The notes: generated from the sequence alone by a model not told the origin. Shown: positions 1-33,719, counted from the first letter of the stretch. The stretch is DNA of 64,000 nt from Crocodylus rhombifer (GCA_038503035.1 JAVSML010024365.1:1-64000), one strand, 5' to 3'. Translations and numbers: made by a program.

Positions 1-22537
<22,537 letters not shown>

Positions 22538-24735
22538 CGCAGAAGAGGGAGTGAGTATCATCCTTGGTGTGTCTGGTTTTTCCCCATCCATGCGACTGCT
22601 CCAGAGCGCTCCGTCTTCTGCCTCCGCGAGCGACCACCTTGCAGGCTGGAGATGTCCTGAGTGTCCTCCGTGCACCTTGTCCGGCTGGGTCGGTCCCAGG
22701 CACGGTGCCCAAAGCAGGGGTCGTTGCAAAGCTTGTCGGCCAGGCCTCCAGCTGACAGCAGCCCTCGCCTGTGGCCCGTGACTTCCAGTAGCTGCTGGAT
22801 GCGCTCTGGGGGGAGCCGGGCACCAGACCGGGGAGAACCAGGCCCTGCAGTCGGTGCAGTGGGCGGCAGTCTCCGGTCGCTGCCGTGAGGTGTGGGGACC
22901 GTGGCCCGTGCGCAGCGGGCCAGGGCGGGAGCTGGGGGGCCAACAGGACAGTCTGACAGGCCACGCTGGGCACCGCTGTTAACGTGCCTCCGTCTCTCCC
23001 CGCCCCAGGTCTTGTGTACAGCTTTGAAATGAAAAGGTCCATTTTAAACCAACAGTATCTAGCAGTGTCGCGCCAAATCGCCATCGTATTTCTGCCCAAC
23101 TGAAATATCGTGGCTCCCTTCCTCGCAGCTGGTCCGGTCCCGCCGTGTGTCCTCCCTTCGGTTTCTTTGATTTGCCACGTCTGCCTGTCACTCCAGCCGT
23201 CACGGAGAGCGCCAGCAAGCTCCACGCAGGGATCCCGGGAGCTGGAGCTTTGTGCTTGGTTCGGAGGGCTGCGAGGGGCGAGGTGCTCGTGGACACGGAG
23301 CCAGGCCCTCCCTGCACCCGACTCTGCTGTCAGCCCCGTCGGACGCTGCCTTTTCCCAGGAGCGGGGCGGGAGAGGCTGGGCTGGAGCCGGCCCCGAGGG
23401 GAAAGGGGCAGGGAGGCCTTTGGGAGCTGTGTCTGTTGGAGAGCAATAAGCGCAGCTCCCCAGCGCCGAGCCGCCGCTGCGTTGGTCCTCCCAGGGGTCC
23501 GGCGGACGCCACGTTGCACAGAACGTCCCGCGGGCGGCCGGGGCAGCGCTCCACGTGCAACTCCTTGGTCCCGAACGGTAGCGGGGCCTGGAGCTGCCCT
23601 GCTGCAAGACTGGTGCCATCTCCCTCCACGCAGCGCCAGCCTTCCCCGCGCGCTGAGCCAGCAGATGGAAGAACACCCAGCGGTGGTGCAATACGCTTTG
23701 TCTCCTTCGTTCGCTTTCGTTTCGTTTTTCTGTCCTCGTGCTGGAAGGACCGTTTCTTTCCCCCCTTTTTATACCTCTTCCTCTCGAGCCCACGTGCAGC
23801 CTTCCAGTTCTTTTCCGTTTAGCACAGAGAAGACAGGTGGTTTCTTTTTGCTCCGTGAGCTTCTCCTCCTGATCACGTAGGGTTTTTTTGGTAAATGTTG
23901 TTGTTTTATTATTATTATTATTATTATTGTTGTTGTTATTGTTAATAAAAAGGCAAAAGGAATTTGTTTGAGAGAAATTTTTAACTAGATTCTGTTCTAT
24001 TTGAATTGTGACTTGCACCTTTTGTTCAAAGTATTTTATTCCCTTTCAACAACATTGTACTTGTGACTGGTTTTCCTCCCGTGGCGGACGTGGTGTTCTC
24101 CTGTAGACAGTTTCAGGCGTGCAGAGAGCTCTTCTTGGTTGTTCCCTTTTCTTTCTTGGACGGATAGTAACCAAAGCCCCCTCCAGCAGCGGGGGGGGCA
24201 CGGGGAGTATTTTGTGTCATTGTTGCCTTTGGACCTTTTACAAGCTACAGCTGAAAATTCCCGCGAGTGACTTTTGTTTGAGGAAGGGAAAAATCAATGC
24301 AGCCCTCCTGAATTTGCACAGAAGGAAGTGTGAGACCGGCGTGGCCAAGGGGAGTGGGCTGCAGTCGCCGTCCCGCCCTGCGGGAACCGTGAGGAGCGGA
24401 CCCGCGCTCGGGAGAGGAGAGGCTGGCGCCTGTGGGGACCAGGCCTCTCGGGCAGCGCCCTGCCCCAGCCCGGCGCCACCGTCTCCGTCCGTGCACAGCT
24501 GTACAGTTGCGCTCCCTACACCAGGGACACGTAGGGGGTGGGCAGGGGCCTGCCGGCGCCCAGCGGGGAGGTACCGAGAAACGCTGCGAGCCTTTTTGCC
24601 ATCGCTCTGTACCTTTTGGTTTGTTCTCCTTTTGTTTACATGACACTGTATTTCTGGGAGAGTGGAGAGCGCCTCGCGGTGACCATCCAGCCGGGAAGCA
24701 GGGACTCGCCGAACCGTGCCATTTTGCAGTATCAC

Positions 24736-24768
<33 letters not shown>

Positions 24769-25020
24769 CATGGCTTTGTATTGTAGTGATCAATACGCGC
24801 AGTATATGTTGAATGTATATTAATATACTTTGCTATTATTTCTGTTTTTTTGGAAATGTCAGAAGTATTTTTCTTCTTCATTTACGCTGGACTAAAACCG
24901 AACGGAACAGAACAGGCGTTTCAGTAAACCTTTAGTCCATTTTTTTTTGTGGGTCACTTGCAACTAGTAACTTAGTTGGACAGTGGGATCATGACAAATA
25001 AAACCATGATTATGATCTTA
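22538..25020 (+). other. SIK3: SIK3 3' UTR with two polyadenylation signals
   Basis: The region follows the TAA stop at 22535-22537 and has no credible coding exon. AATAAA occurs at 23944-23949 and again at 24997-25002, so two transcript ends are possible. An ATT/GTT-rich tract (23897-23945) and a run of 29 T (24738-24766) lie inside it. The overlapping open frames have no recognisable protein and run through these simple repeats. Confidence 0.75.
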
Positions 25021-26450
25021 CATGGTCTCTTGTCTGCATTGCTGCTCAGTGCCTGCGTAGAGGGGCGTTTGGCCCTGCCAGCCTGAAGTTGGGCAGATTA
25101 GCCTATATGGGGCTGCTGTGGGCTGCTTGCACCCGCCGCACATCCCAGGCTGCTCTCTGTGGTTCATCTGAGCCCCCCAAAACTGGCAAGTGCCCCCCTT
25201 CTCTGCCAGGCCCAGCAGAAGGCGAGCGCGGCATGCCGAGGGTGGCACCACACGAGCTCAGCACTGCCAGGATGCTGCAAGCCGGGCGAAGTGCTGGAAG
25301 GCGCTGGCTGGGGAAGAAGCGGGGGCTTGACGTCCCTTCTGCTCCCTCTTTGCACAGAACAGACTTCCCGTGCGAGACCAAGTCTTGTACGCTGGGGAGC
25401 AGGGCCTTGGTGCCTGCGTGGAGGCAGCTCAGATTGTTGCCTTCTGCCCAAAGTCGGTACCTGCTTCTTGGGAAGGAGCCCTGCAGGCGCGGGCAGCATG
25501 GCCGGGCACCGTCTTCCCAGCCTCCGCAGCCCCCAGGGGCAGCAGGTCCGGGGGATGCTGCAGTGCCTGCTCCCACAGCTCTTCCTGGCTTCTCTCCCTC
25601 ACCTCCCTGCCCTGGGGTGAGAGCTGCTGCTGCCGTGGTCGGTGGCAGCTCCCTGAGCCACCCCAGCCCAGGCCGCCGCGCTCCTGGCCTGCCAGGCTTC
25701 CCTGTTCCCTTGCTCTGCTAAGCTGGGCAGCGCCTGGGGCCTTCCCAGTGTCTCCTCTGTGACCGCCCATCTTGGGGCAAGGCTTGATGGAGACGACTGC
25801 GGGGAGATGCCTAAGGGGTGGCCCCCAGCCCCAGACGAGCAGCGGTGGAGGGGGCAGTTCCCTTGGCAGCGTCCTGCCCTGCAGGGACCAGGACAGTTCT
25901 TCCCTGGCCTGGGCACCGCGGGCAGAGGGAAGGTGGACAGAGCGGCTGCTCCAGGCGCCTGCTTGTCCTCCGCTGGCTGGCTCGCAGCACCTGGCCCTGG
26001 CCCGGACCCAAGCGGCACGGTGGAAGGAGGAGCGAGGCCTGGCTGCCGGGTGCTGCCAGCCTGGGGGGAGACTCGGCACGTGTTGGGAAGGAGCATGCAG
26101 CCGGCCACGGTGCCTTGCAGGGAGACTTGAGCACTGGGCAGGGCATGGCCCAGAGCCGTGGTTCAGAGCGTGGCCTCGTGGTGTCAAGTGTCCGAGGATG
26201 CCAACCCAGCCCCCCGCTCGCATTGAAGCCCGGGGCTGGCAGGAGAATCGGGGTCACCCTGAGTGCAAACAGGCTGGGCTGGGCCCCCTCCCCCTGCCCC
26301 GCTCCTGTTTGTTCCAGCTCTCCTGCCAGGCGCTGCTCCTTGGCCCGCGGGGAGGCGGCTCGATCCTTGAACTCTCCGTGCCACATCGTCAGGACTTGGG
26401 AGGGTTCCTTGGGCTGCGGCTCCGCTTATCTCGCTGAGCGCTGCCCCCTG
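25021..26450. other. SIK3-APOA1 intergenic interval
   Basis: About 1.4 kb separates the SIK3 polyadenylation site from the APOA1 TATA box. No conserved protein is seen in any frame. By position it should contain the APOA1 upstream promoter; I could not identify an HNF4 site there with confidence. Confidence 0.6.
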
Positions 26451-26524
26451 CACCATAAATAGCAGCCGGGGGAAGCAGGAGCCTCGCAGAGCCGTGGGAG
26501 CAGCAACAGCAGCAGGGACAACTG
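26451..26524 (+). promoter_or_regulatory. APOA1: APOA1 core promoter and non-coding exon 1
   Basis: A TATA-like ccataaata (26454-26461) is followed about 25-30 bases on by the likely start of transcription near 26485. Non-coding exon 1 then ends at 26524, before a gtgaga donor. This one-non-coding plus three-coding-exon plan is shared by exchangeable apolipoproteins. The exact start of transcription is inferred from TATA spacing. Confidence 0.7.
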
Positions 26525-27008
26525 GTGAGACCCTGACCCCATCCTTCCCTTGCATCCGCTCCGGCCAAGGTCCCCTTGGATCTTGGGCACAGCCCCCAGT
26601 GGTGCCAGGGCACAATCTCTACCCCGGAGGCTCAGCCCATTGCTCGCCTCTGCCCACGAGCGAGGGGAGACCCCGGGGCATCTGCACCCACGGCTGCCTG
26701 CTCTCCTCGCTCTTGCTGTGGGAGACGGAGCTGCCTTCAGCCCACCCGAAAATAAAATCAGCTGCAGCGTTGGGATCGCCTGCAGCTGAAGGAGCAGCAG
26801 CCCTAGGACTGCCAGCAGCTCAGCAGGACGGTGGGGTGGGGGCATCGCAGCTGCCAGGGCACCTCCGTCGGTAGAGAGGGCAGCCCCAGTTGGGCATCTG
26901 CTCCCGTCTGCCCTTGGCCCCGGCCAGGCTCCAGGTTGGCTGGAGCAGAGTCCTAGGTGCTCACCCAGGAAAACCTATTGCCTTTTGCAGCCCGAGACGC
27001 AGCCGAGG

Positions 27009-28192
27009 ATGAGAACGATTGTGGTGACCCTCGCCCTGGTGTTCCTCACAGGTGAGCCCCAACCCAGCGTGGGGCAGCCCCGGAGCAGAGAGTCCCGTGC
27101 AGCCTGGGTGCGATACCGGGCAGGGCCGGCCCGTGGGGTCCTGCCCCGGGGGCTTCAGGAGCCTCCTGCAAGCCCAGGCTGGTGCGGGCAGGCATCCCCC
27201 CTCCAGCCCGGGGTTGGGGCCGAGCGCTGTGGGGGAAGCTGCCGGGCACGTCCTGAGCCCTTTGCTTTCTTCCCCCACCACGCAGGGACCCAGGCTCGGT
27301 ACTTCTGGCAGCACGATGAACCCCAGACATACCTGGACCGCTTCAATGACGTGATGAACGTCTACATGGAGGCCCTCAAATCCGGTAGCGAGGAACTCGT
27401 GGCCCAGTTCGATGCCTCAGCCATGGCCAAGCAAATGGAGTAAGTGCCTGGCTGCGGGGGCTGGGGAGGTCCTGGGGGGCGCAGAGCCACACGCTGCTGG
27501 GAGCAGCCTCCTGGTCCCCGGGCTGGGGCGGCTTAGGTGGGCGCACGGGGGCATCCCCAGCAGCTTGTAACCTGGTGCCATCCTTGCCCCCCAGCCTGAA
27601 GGTGGCCGACACCCTGGGCTCTCTGAACTCGAAGGTAGCGCAGCTGAAGGAGGACCTGGCCCCTTACTACGATGAGGTGCGGAAGACGTGGGACAAGGAG
27701 ATGGAGAGCCTGCGGCACGAGGTGGCGCAGGACCTGGACAAGGTGCGGCAGAAGTTGCAGCCCGCCCTGGAGCAGTTCGCGCAGCAGTGGGGGGCCGAGC
27801 TGGAGCTGTCCTGGAAGAAGCTGGAGCCCATGGCGTCCGAGCTGAAGGAGATGTCGAGGGAGAGGGTGGAGCAGCTGCAGCAGCAGCTGTCCCCGCTGGC
27901 GGAGGAGGCGCGGGACCGGCTGCGTGGGCACGTGGACAAGCTGCGCAAGAACCTGACGCCCTACAGCGAGGAGCTGCACCAGAAGCTGACCCAGAAGCTG
28001 CAGGAGCTGCGCGAGAAGGGCTTCCCCCAGGCCGCCGACCTCCAGGCCCAGGCCGTCCAGCACCTCAGCAGCCTGCGCGAGAAGGTCACGCCCCTGTTGC
28101 AGGACTTCAGGGAGCGCGTCACGCCCTACACCGACAGCCTCAAGACCCGCATCATCGGCCTCCTCCAGGAGGCCCGCAAGAACCTGTCCTGA
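27009..28192 (+). CDS. APOA1: APOA1, apolipoprotein A-I
   Basis: Coding exons are 27009-27051 (the exon itself begins at 26991), 27286-27439 and 27595-28192. They give 264 residues, the length I remember for chicken APOA1. The signal peptide MRTIVVTLALVFLTGTQA is followed by a short propeptide, RYFWQH, before DEPQ, matching the proapoA-I arrangement. The last exon encodes amphipathic 11/22-residue helices punctuated by proline (for example LAPYYDEV, LTPYSEEL, VTPYTDSL). ApoA-I is the main HDL scaffold and activates LCAT. The gene is tandem with SIK3 and convergent with APOC3, as in human. AATAAA follows at 28270-28275. Confidence 0.97.
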
Positions 28193-28269
28193 GCCCCGGG
28201 CCCGCGCCCTGCCCTGCCCTGCCCTGCCCTGGGGGCCGTCTGCTCCTGCCCCGGGCAGTGGCTTTGTCC

Positions 28270-28275
28270 AATAAA
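28270..28275 (+). other. APOA1: APOA1 polyadenylation signal
   Basis: AATAAA lies 78 bases after the stop codon, giving a very short 3' UTR. Confidence 0.9.
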
Positions 28276-28293
28276 CCTGCTTTAAGTTATCAG

Positions 28294-28950
28294 TGTTTTT
28301 GGTGCATCCCTGGGGGGCAGGAGCGGGGCTGTGCGTGCCCAGAGGGGCGGAGGGACGCAGCACTGGGCTTCGTGCCCGTGTCAGAGCCAGGGGATGGAGC
28401 GTGGGAGCTGCTGCACCGCGTCCGTGCCTGGCTGTGCCCACGCTGCCTGGGACCTCCTTCCTGCAGCCGCCGCGGCTGGGGGCCCCTGAGACCCCTGCCT
28501 GGCTCCGCTCCTCTCGCGGCTGCAGAGCGGGGCCTGTCCGGCGCCTGGCTCGGCTCGGCTCAGCTCGGCCGCGAAGCCTCCGCGCCCACAACCCGCTGCC
28601 AGGGGTGTCCTGAGTCCCGGGCCCCCGTCACCTCCCGGGCAGCCTGAGGTGGGAGCGGGGAGTGCAGCCTGGTGCAGTGGGGGTGATGCCCCCAGCGCGG
28701 GGGGCTCCAAAGAGGGGCCTTGAGGGAGGGGCTGTGCTGGGTGCCAAGCATGACAGTGTAGAGGCCTGGGGCCCCGTGAGTCTGAGAACTGGGTTGGGCC
28801 TTGCATGGGTCACAGAGCGGGGCTCCCGGCCAGCACACGCTCAGCATCCTGTGTCCTCGTGTGCACTGCACCTAGCACACGCAGACACACATGCACACAG
28901 ACGTGTGCACATATGCACAAATACATGCACACACGGGCTCCAGCAAAATG
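28294..28950. other. APOA1-APOC3 convergent intergenic spacer
   Basis: This short spacer separates two genes that end towards each other. It is GC-rich on its left side and contains an alternating CA/TG-rich purine-pyrimidine stretch at about 28866-28936. No gene was seen. Confidence 0.65.
28866..28936. repeat. Imperfect CA-rich dinucleotide tract
   Basis: Interrupted repeats of cacacg, acacacatgc and acgtgtgcac make up this tract. It lies just beyond the APOC3 3' end and is a likely polymorphic microsatellite. Confidence 0.7.
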
Positions 28951-28967
28951 GTGCCACGGGACAGCCT

Positions 28968-28973
28968 TTTATT
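28968..28973 (-). other. APOC3: APOC3 polyadenylation signal
   Basis: tttatt on the plus strand is AATAAA on the minus strand, about 195 bases downstream of the APOC3 stop. Confidence 0.85.
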
Positions 28974-29167
28974 GCAAGAAGTGACAAAGGTCGAGCCCTT
29001 GCTTTACTCAGAGCTGAAAACACCCCCCTCCCCCCCACCCTTGGCGGGTCCCAGCTTCCCTGGCCCATGGGAGTCGCGTGCGCGGCTGCCCCCATGGAGG
29101 CCGTGCCGTGGGGCGGGCGCAGGGCTCCGTGCCCTCGGCCCAGGTGGCACAGTGGACCCGGGGCTCC

Positions 29168-29613
29168 CTAGCTGGTCTGTGGCTCCGTGAACGTCCTCTT
29201 CAGCTGCTCCAAGTAGCTCTGGAGGGTGTCCAGGTGCTCCGACGCCCACTGCCTGGAGAGGGGAGGCCAAGAGGGGAATGAGGGGTGCGAGGGGCAGGTG
29301 CCCGCGGCATGGCCCTGCCTGGCCCCCAACGCACCTGCTCTGCTGCGCCAGCCTGGTCACGTCAAGCGAGGCCAAGGTGTCCTTGATTCTCTGAGTCGCC
29401 TGCTGCACGTAGGTCTCCATCTTGGCCTGGATCGTGTCCTCCGACTCGTCCTGCGCCCCTGCAAGCACAGGCCCGGTGCAGTGCGGGGTGCCCTGCCCTG
29501 CCCGGGTGCTGCCCCCACCCCCTCTGCCCGTGGCCCTCCCAGCCCCAGCTCTTACGTGCGAGGGCGGCGAGGAGCGCCACGGCGAGGAGAGCGAGCACGA
29601 CCGGGGCCCTCAT
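29168..29613 (-). CDS. APOC3: APOC3, apolipoprotein C-III
   Basis: Coding exons on the minus strand are 29556-29613, 29335-29458 and 29168-29252, giving 88 residues. The ATG at 29611-29613 opens a signal peptide, MRAPVVLALLAVALLAALA, and the mature part begins near AQDESEDTIQ. The middle matches the ApoC-III core, including VTRLAQQSRQW against human VAQQARGW. Human APOC3 is 99 residues; this one ends TEPQTS and lacks the aromatic-rich C-terminal stretch. ApoC-III inhibits lipoprotein lipase and hepatic uptake of triglyceride-rich particles in mammals. Its strand, opposite to its neighbours, is the conserved arrangement of the cluster. Identity rests on position, exon plan and the core motif. 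Confidence 0.92.
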
Positions 29614-29796
29614 GGTGCAGGCTGGGGGGACAGCACAGCGGGGTGAGAGCCCAGGGCCTGCCCGAGGCACTTGCCCTGCCTGCACCCGCCCGGGACCCTT
29701 GGATGGGGCATTTGCAAACAGACCAGCTCCCCGCAGCCTCCCACCCCCGCACAGATGGGCAGCGGCAGGTCCGCCCCCGCGGCCGCCTGGCCGTAC

Positions 29797-29858
29797 CTGC
29801 TGGCGTGGCTTCCTCCGCTCTGCTCCCTGGTCCTGGCCCCAGCCTGGCCAGTTATATA
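29797..29858 (-). promoter_or_regulatory. APOC3: APOC3 TATA box and non-coding exon 1
   Basis: ttatata at 29852-29858 is a TATA box on the minus strand. Exon 1 probably starts near 29826 and ends at 29797 with a gtacgg donor. Coding exon 2 opens at 29621 after a ccccccag acceptor. Confidence 0.75.
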
Positions 29859-29887
29859 CCCCGCTGGGATGCAGCTGGTCGGGCGCT

Positions 29888-29900
29888 GGGGCAAAGTTCA
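29888..29900 (+). promoter_or_regulatory. HNF4-type DR1 site in the APOC3 proximal promoter
   Basis: ggggcaaagttca closely matches the nuclear-receptor DR1 element bound by HNF4A. It sits about 60-75 bases upstream of the inferred APOC3 start. From memory, human APOC3 has an HNF4 element of the form tgggcaaaggtca at a comparable place. Binding is inferred from motif and position. Confidence 0.6.
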
Positions 29901-31134
29901 GGAACTGGCTCGGCCGGCCGGTGGCCTTCCCAGCTTGCATCGGTGGCACCAGATTTGCTGGGGAGCGGGGCGTCGGCGGGGCGTTGAGAAATCCCCTGCG
30001 ACCCGGGGCCAAGGCTGTGGGTGGGCTGATCCTGGCGCGCTGCCCTCTGCCCTCCTGCTCGGACAGCGCCTGCCGCTTGCCCTCGGCCCTGCGTCGCCAT
30101 GTGCTGCGAGCAGGGTGCTGGGCCTGTGCTGGGGGTGGGGGGCAAACGGGCCAGGCTTTGCCAGGAATGAGGCTCAAGGGGCCGGGCCGGGTGCGTGGGG
30201 GGCTCGGCCGGGGCCCTGGGGGCAGATCCCTCTGCCACGTGCACTTGCAGTGCTCAGGAGCTGAGCTCTCAACAGCCCCCGAGGCAAGAGCGGAGTCCCC
30301 CAGGCTGGGGCAGCGGTGGCAGGGCCTGCGGGCGCTTGCAGCACCCCTTGCTGGCTGAGCTGCAGCGTGCAGCACCTGGCACCTCGCGGGCGGTGGCTCT
30401 GGGACAAGGGACACGATATGGGCGCTACTGACCCCTCCCGGGTGCAGCCGTCTGCTGTGTGGGGAAAAGGGGGCCGCGTCTGACCCGCCGGGCGCGAGAA
30501 AGGCCTGAACCCCCCAAGCCGAGGTGCCGGAGCCGGGAGGCTTTGAGGAACGTGGGTCCCCGTTGGCGTGATGAACCAGGCCCTGGTTGCATAACGCGGC
30601 CCTGGCAGCCCCGGTCCTGGGGAGCTCCCGGCCCACGTGCAACCAAGACACACAAACACACCACCCTGGCCGGGCGCCACGCCAGGGGCACCCCGTGCCC
30701 AACCCGCTCACCCTCCCGGCAGTGCGCGGTGCTGCGCCTCCAGCCGGGCCAGGCACGAGGCTGGCGTGGGCCCCTTGCCCCGGGCGCTCCGGCCACGGGC
30801 GTTGCTGCTGGCCATTGATTGTGGGTGGCGTGGGCTCAGCCCCGCGGGTGACGCTGCAGCTGGGCACTGCCTTCACTCCTGGGGCGCGTGGGCCTGGAGG
30901 GAGCTGGCCCGGCTGCCGGACAGGCTCCGAGCGAGGGCCCGGACAGGCTTCCTGCCCTGCGCAGCACAGGTCTGGGGTGTTAGGGATGGATCCTGCCACG
31001 GCCAGTGCCCTGTACCTTGCCTGGGAATCGTGGCTCCCACCCGGGGTGCAGGGCCGTGGCACAGCTGGCCCCAGTAGCCTTGCATTGGCCTGCTTCGGCC
31101 CCTGTGTCCCAACGTGCTTGGCAGGGAGGGCACT

Positions 31135-31215
31135 GTTATCCTGCCCGTGTTACAGGATGGGGAAACCAAGGCATGGGAATAGGGGAAATGCTGGGGCGAG
31201 GGGAGGAACCCAGGA
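31135..31215 (-). mobile_element. MIR-like SINE 3' fragment (antisense)
   Basis: The plus strand shows gttatcctgcccgtgttaca and ggatggggaaaccaaggcat, then an aacccaggagtcctg block. This resembles the reverse complement of MIR-type SINEs. The copy is heavily diverged. Confidence 0.4.
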
Positions 31216-31645
31216 GTCCTGGGCAGGCCCAGCCAGCCCCGTGCCCCTGCTCCAGGGCTGCGGGGAGTATCTGGCAGCCATGCTGCTCCCCTTGGCCAGC
31301 GCGGCGCGCAGCAGGGCTGTCTGCCCGTCTGCGGTGCCGTCCTGCCTCCCGCACGGGCTGGGCAGCCCAGGCCCCTTCTGCCCCCTTGGCTCTGGCGTTG
31401 GGGCGCAGAGGCAAGGCGCCCCGCAGCCCCCCAGCTCTGCCCACCCCGTCCCATGCAGAGTCTCTGCCGCAGCCCAGCTGACTCGAGCCCCGTCTCCCGG
31501 CCCTGGCTGCCCTTGGCCCCTGCCCGTACCCCCTGGGCTGCCGTCTCCCTTCCTGCCTCCCTCCCGCCCGTGCTATCTCCGGCATCGTTCTCAGGCGGAT
31601 AACGACGCCCTCGTGCACGTCAGGCACTTCCACGTCGCGTCTCTG

Positions 31646-31655
31646 CTAAAGTCCA
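31646..31655 (+). promoter_or_regulatory. APOA4: HNF4-like motif upstream of APOA4
   Basis: ctaaagtcca is one base away from the caaagtcca motif regarded as selective for HNF4A. It lies about 40 bases upstream of the APOA4 TATA box. Confidence 0.4.
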
Positions 31656-31691
31656 AGCCCTGCGTGGAGCCCGGCAGGGCTGCTCTCAGGG

Positions 31692-31743
31692 CATAAATAC
31701 CAGGCGGCCAGGCACAGTGGGCAGCCCACGAGCAGCAGTGCAG
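31692..31743 (+). promoter_or_regulatory. APOA4: APOA4 TATA box and non-coding exon 1
   Basis: cataaata (31692-31699) is placed for a start near 31725. The non-coding exon ends at 31743 with a gtaagg donor, and coding exon 2 starts at 32007. Confidence 0.7.
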
Positions 31744-32051
31744 GTAAGGGGCTGGGAGCGCGGCAGGTGGCTGTACTGGCAGCGCGCCCTCGATCGATGG
31801 TGCCTGGGCCGCAGGCCACGGGGCCGCTGCCAGGACAAGGGCAGCTGGGGGCTCTGCCCGGGGCTGGTGCTGGGGCAATGGGCTTGGCCGTGCCCAGGGC
31901 ATGGTGGGGAGCTCCTGTGGGTGGAAATGATGGTGTGATGTGGGAGGGCGGTGGGGGGCAGCTTGGCTGCATGGAGACTGACTGACACTCTCACCTCCTC
32001 CATGCAGGACTCCTCCCTTCTCCAACCACTCGCAAACTGCAGCTGCTCAGG

Positions 32052-33578
32052 ATGTCTCTGAAGACCCTCGCCCTCGCCCTGGCACTCCTCGCCGTTGCTG
32101 GTGAGCGAGGGTGTCCCGCTCAGCCGCCCCGTCCCCAGCTCCGTAGGGCCCCGCGGGGCTCGGGCACAGCCTCCGTGGGGGCTCAGTGCCGACCTCTGAT
32201 GGGGGCTAGAGCTAGAGGCAGGGAGGCCAGGCTATGCGCGGCAGGGGGTGGCATGAAGCACCCCTGGTCCCCAGTCTGCCCTGATCCCTGCAGGGGACGT
32301 GGGTGCACGGGAGGTGAGGGAGGCAGCATCTCAGCATCCTCGTGGCCTCTGCAGGCAGCCACGCGGAGCTGGATGCGGAGCTGGACCCGCAGCAGGTGGC
32401 CAGCGTGGTCTGGAGCTACTTCACCAACATGAGGAACAGCGCACAGGAGACGGCGGACCGGATCCAGCAGTCCGAGCTCAGCAAGCAAATCAAGTGAGTG
32501 CAGGCGGTGAACGCTGCCGGAGACGGGGCTGGGGGCAGAGAACAGACCTCTGCTTTCTGCTGGGGGAGGAGGGCTCACGCCGGCTCCAGGGTCCCGGGGG
32601 CTGCGGGAGTCGGGGGTTGGAGGGGCCGCGTGATGACCGTGCCCGCTCTCCGCCCACAGCTCCCTCCTGCAGGACAACTTCCAGAACATGCAGACCTACA
32701 TGGCCGACCTGCAGAAGCTGATCCCCTTCACCGCCGAGCTGCAGGCCCAGCTGAGCCAGGACTCGGAGAAGCTGAAGGTGCAGATCCGCCAGGAGCTGGA
32801 GGAGCTGCGGGCCAAGCTGTTGCCCTACGCTGACAACGTGCACCAGCAGATCACCCGTAACATCCAGGAGCTGCAGCAGAAGCTGGTGCCCTACGCCGAG
32901 CAGCTGCGCGGCCACGTGGACCAGAACGCAGAGGAGCTGCGCCAGAGCCTGGCCCCCTACGCCCAGAAGCTGCAGGACAATGCAGGCAACATCCAAGCCG
33001 CCCTGGCCCCCTACGCCGACCAGCTGCAGGAGCAGATCAACAGCAAGGTGAAGGGCATGAGGGACCAGCTGACCTCCCTGACTGAAAATCTCAAGGTCAA
33101 GGTGGACCAGACCGTGGCTGAGCTGCAGAAGAGCCTGGCTCCCTACGCCCAGGACGCACAGGACAAGCTGGCCCACCAGGTTGAGGGCCTCTCCTTCCAG
33201 ATGCAGAAGGCGGTGGAGGAGCTGCAGGCCCAGCTGGCCCAGGGCACTGAGGAGCTGCGGGGCCAGCTGAGCCCCTACGCCGAGGAGCTGCGGGAGAAGC
33301 TGCAGGGCGACAGCGAGAGCCTGCGCCAGACGCTGGAGGGCCTGGGCGAGCGCATGGACCGTGCCATCGAGGACTTCCGCCAGCGCGTCGCGCCCCACGG
33401 GGAGGCCTTCAACCAGAAGCTGGTGCAGAAGCTGGAGGAGCTGCGGCAGAAGCTGGGGTCCGACACGAGCAGCGCAGAGGACCACCTCGCCTTCCTGGAG
33501 AGGGACATGCGCCAGCAGATCTCCTCCTTCCTCAGCAGCCTCAAGCAGATGGAGAGCTCACCCCAGGATGAGCAGTGA
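32052..33578 (+). CDS. APOA4: APOA4, apolipoprotein A-IV
   Basis: Coding exons are 32052-32100 (exon from 32007), 32355-32493 and 32660-33578, giving 368 residues, close to other sauropsid ApoA-IVs. The signal peptide MSLKTLALALALLAVAGSHA is followed by ELDAELDPQQVASVVW. The last exon is a long array of 22-residue amphipathic repeats, most opening with LxPYA (LLPYADNV, LVPYAEQL, LAPYAQKL, LSPYAEEL). ApoA-IV is an intestinal lipoprotein component of chylomicrons and HDL. The C-terminus ends SSPQDEQ and lacks the Glu-Gln-rich repeats of mammalian ApoA-IV. AATAAA lies at 33690-33695. Confidence 0.96.
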
Positions 33579-33689
33579 GGGGCGTCCGTGTGGCCCCGCG
33601 GCAGCCCCATGGGGAGAGGGAGCTGCCCGTCTGCCTGTCCCCACTGCACTTCATTCCTGCCCAAATGCTGCACTCACTGCAGCGGCAGA

Positions 33690-33695
33690 AATAAA
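33690..33695 (+). other. APOA4: APOA4 polyadenylation signal
   Basis: AATAAA lies 112 bases past the stop codon. Confidence 0.9.
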
Positions 33696-33719
33696 ACTGC
33701 ACCGCAGCAACGTGCCGTC

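Larger units (their letters stand above)
29901..31690. other. APOC3-APOA4 divergent intergenic region
   Basis: This is the shared upstream region of two divergent apolipoprotein genes. In human the matching interval holds the enhancer that drives the cluster in liver and intestine. Here it is about 1.8 kb and GC-rich, with a MIR-like piece near 31135-31215. The long open frames across it have no protein resemblance I recognise. Confidence 0.55.

Noticed and set aside
23110..24812. Several open frames of 170-270 codons in the SIK3 3' UTR
   Set aside because: They overlap each other on both strands, cross simple repeats and T runs, and match no protein that I know.
27533..28591. 352-codon open frame on the minus strand across APOA1
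   Set aside because: It is the antisense shadow of the APOA1 last exon, and its Leu/Gln-rich product reflects the amphipathic repeat codons.
28866..28936. CA/TG-rich tract as a possible regulatory or CRISPR-like array
   Set aside because: The units are imperfect dinucleotides without spacers; it is an ordinary microsatellite in a eukaryotic genome.
29362..31062. 566-codon minus-strand open frame over APOC3 and the APOC3-APOA4 interval
   Set aside because: It runs through the APOC3 introns, TATA box and promoter in one frame; stops are rare because GC is very high.
32490..33485. 331-codon minus-strand open frame across APOA4
   Set aside because: It is antisense to the 22-residue repeats of APOA4; the low-complexity Leu/Gln/Val product has no domain.
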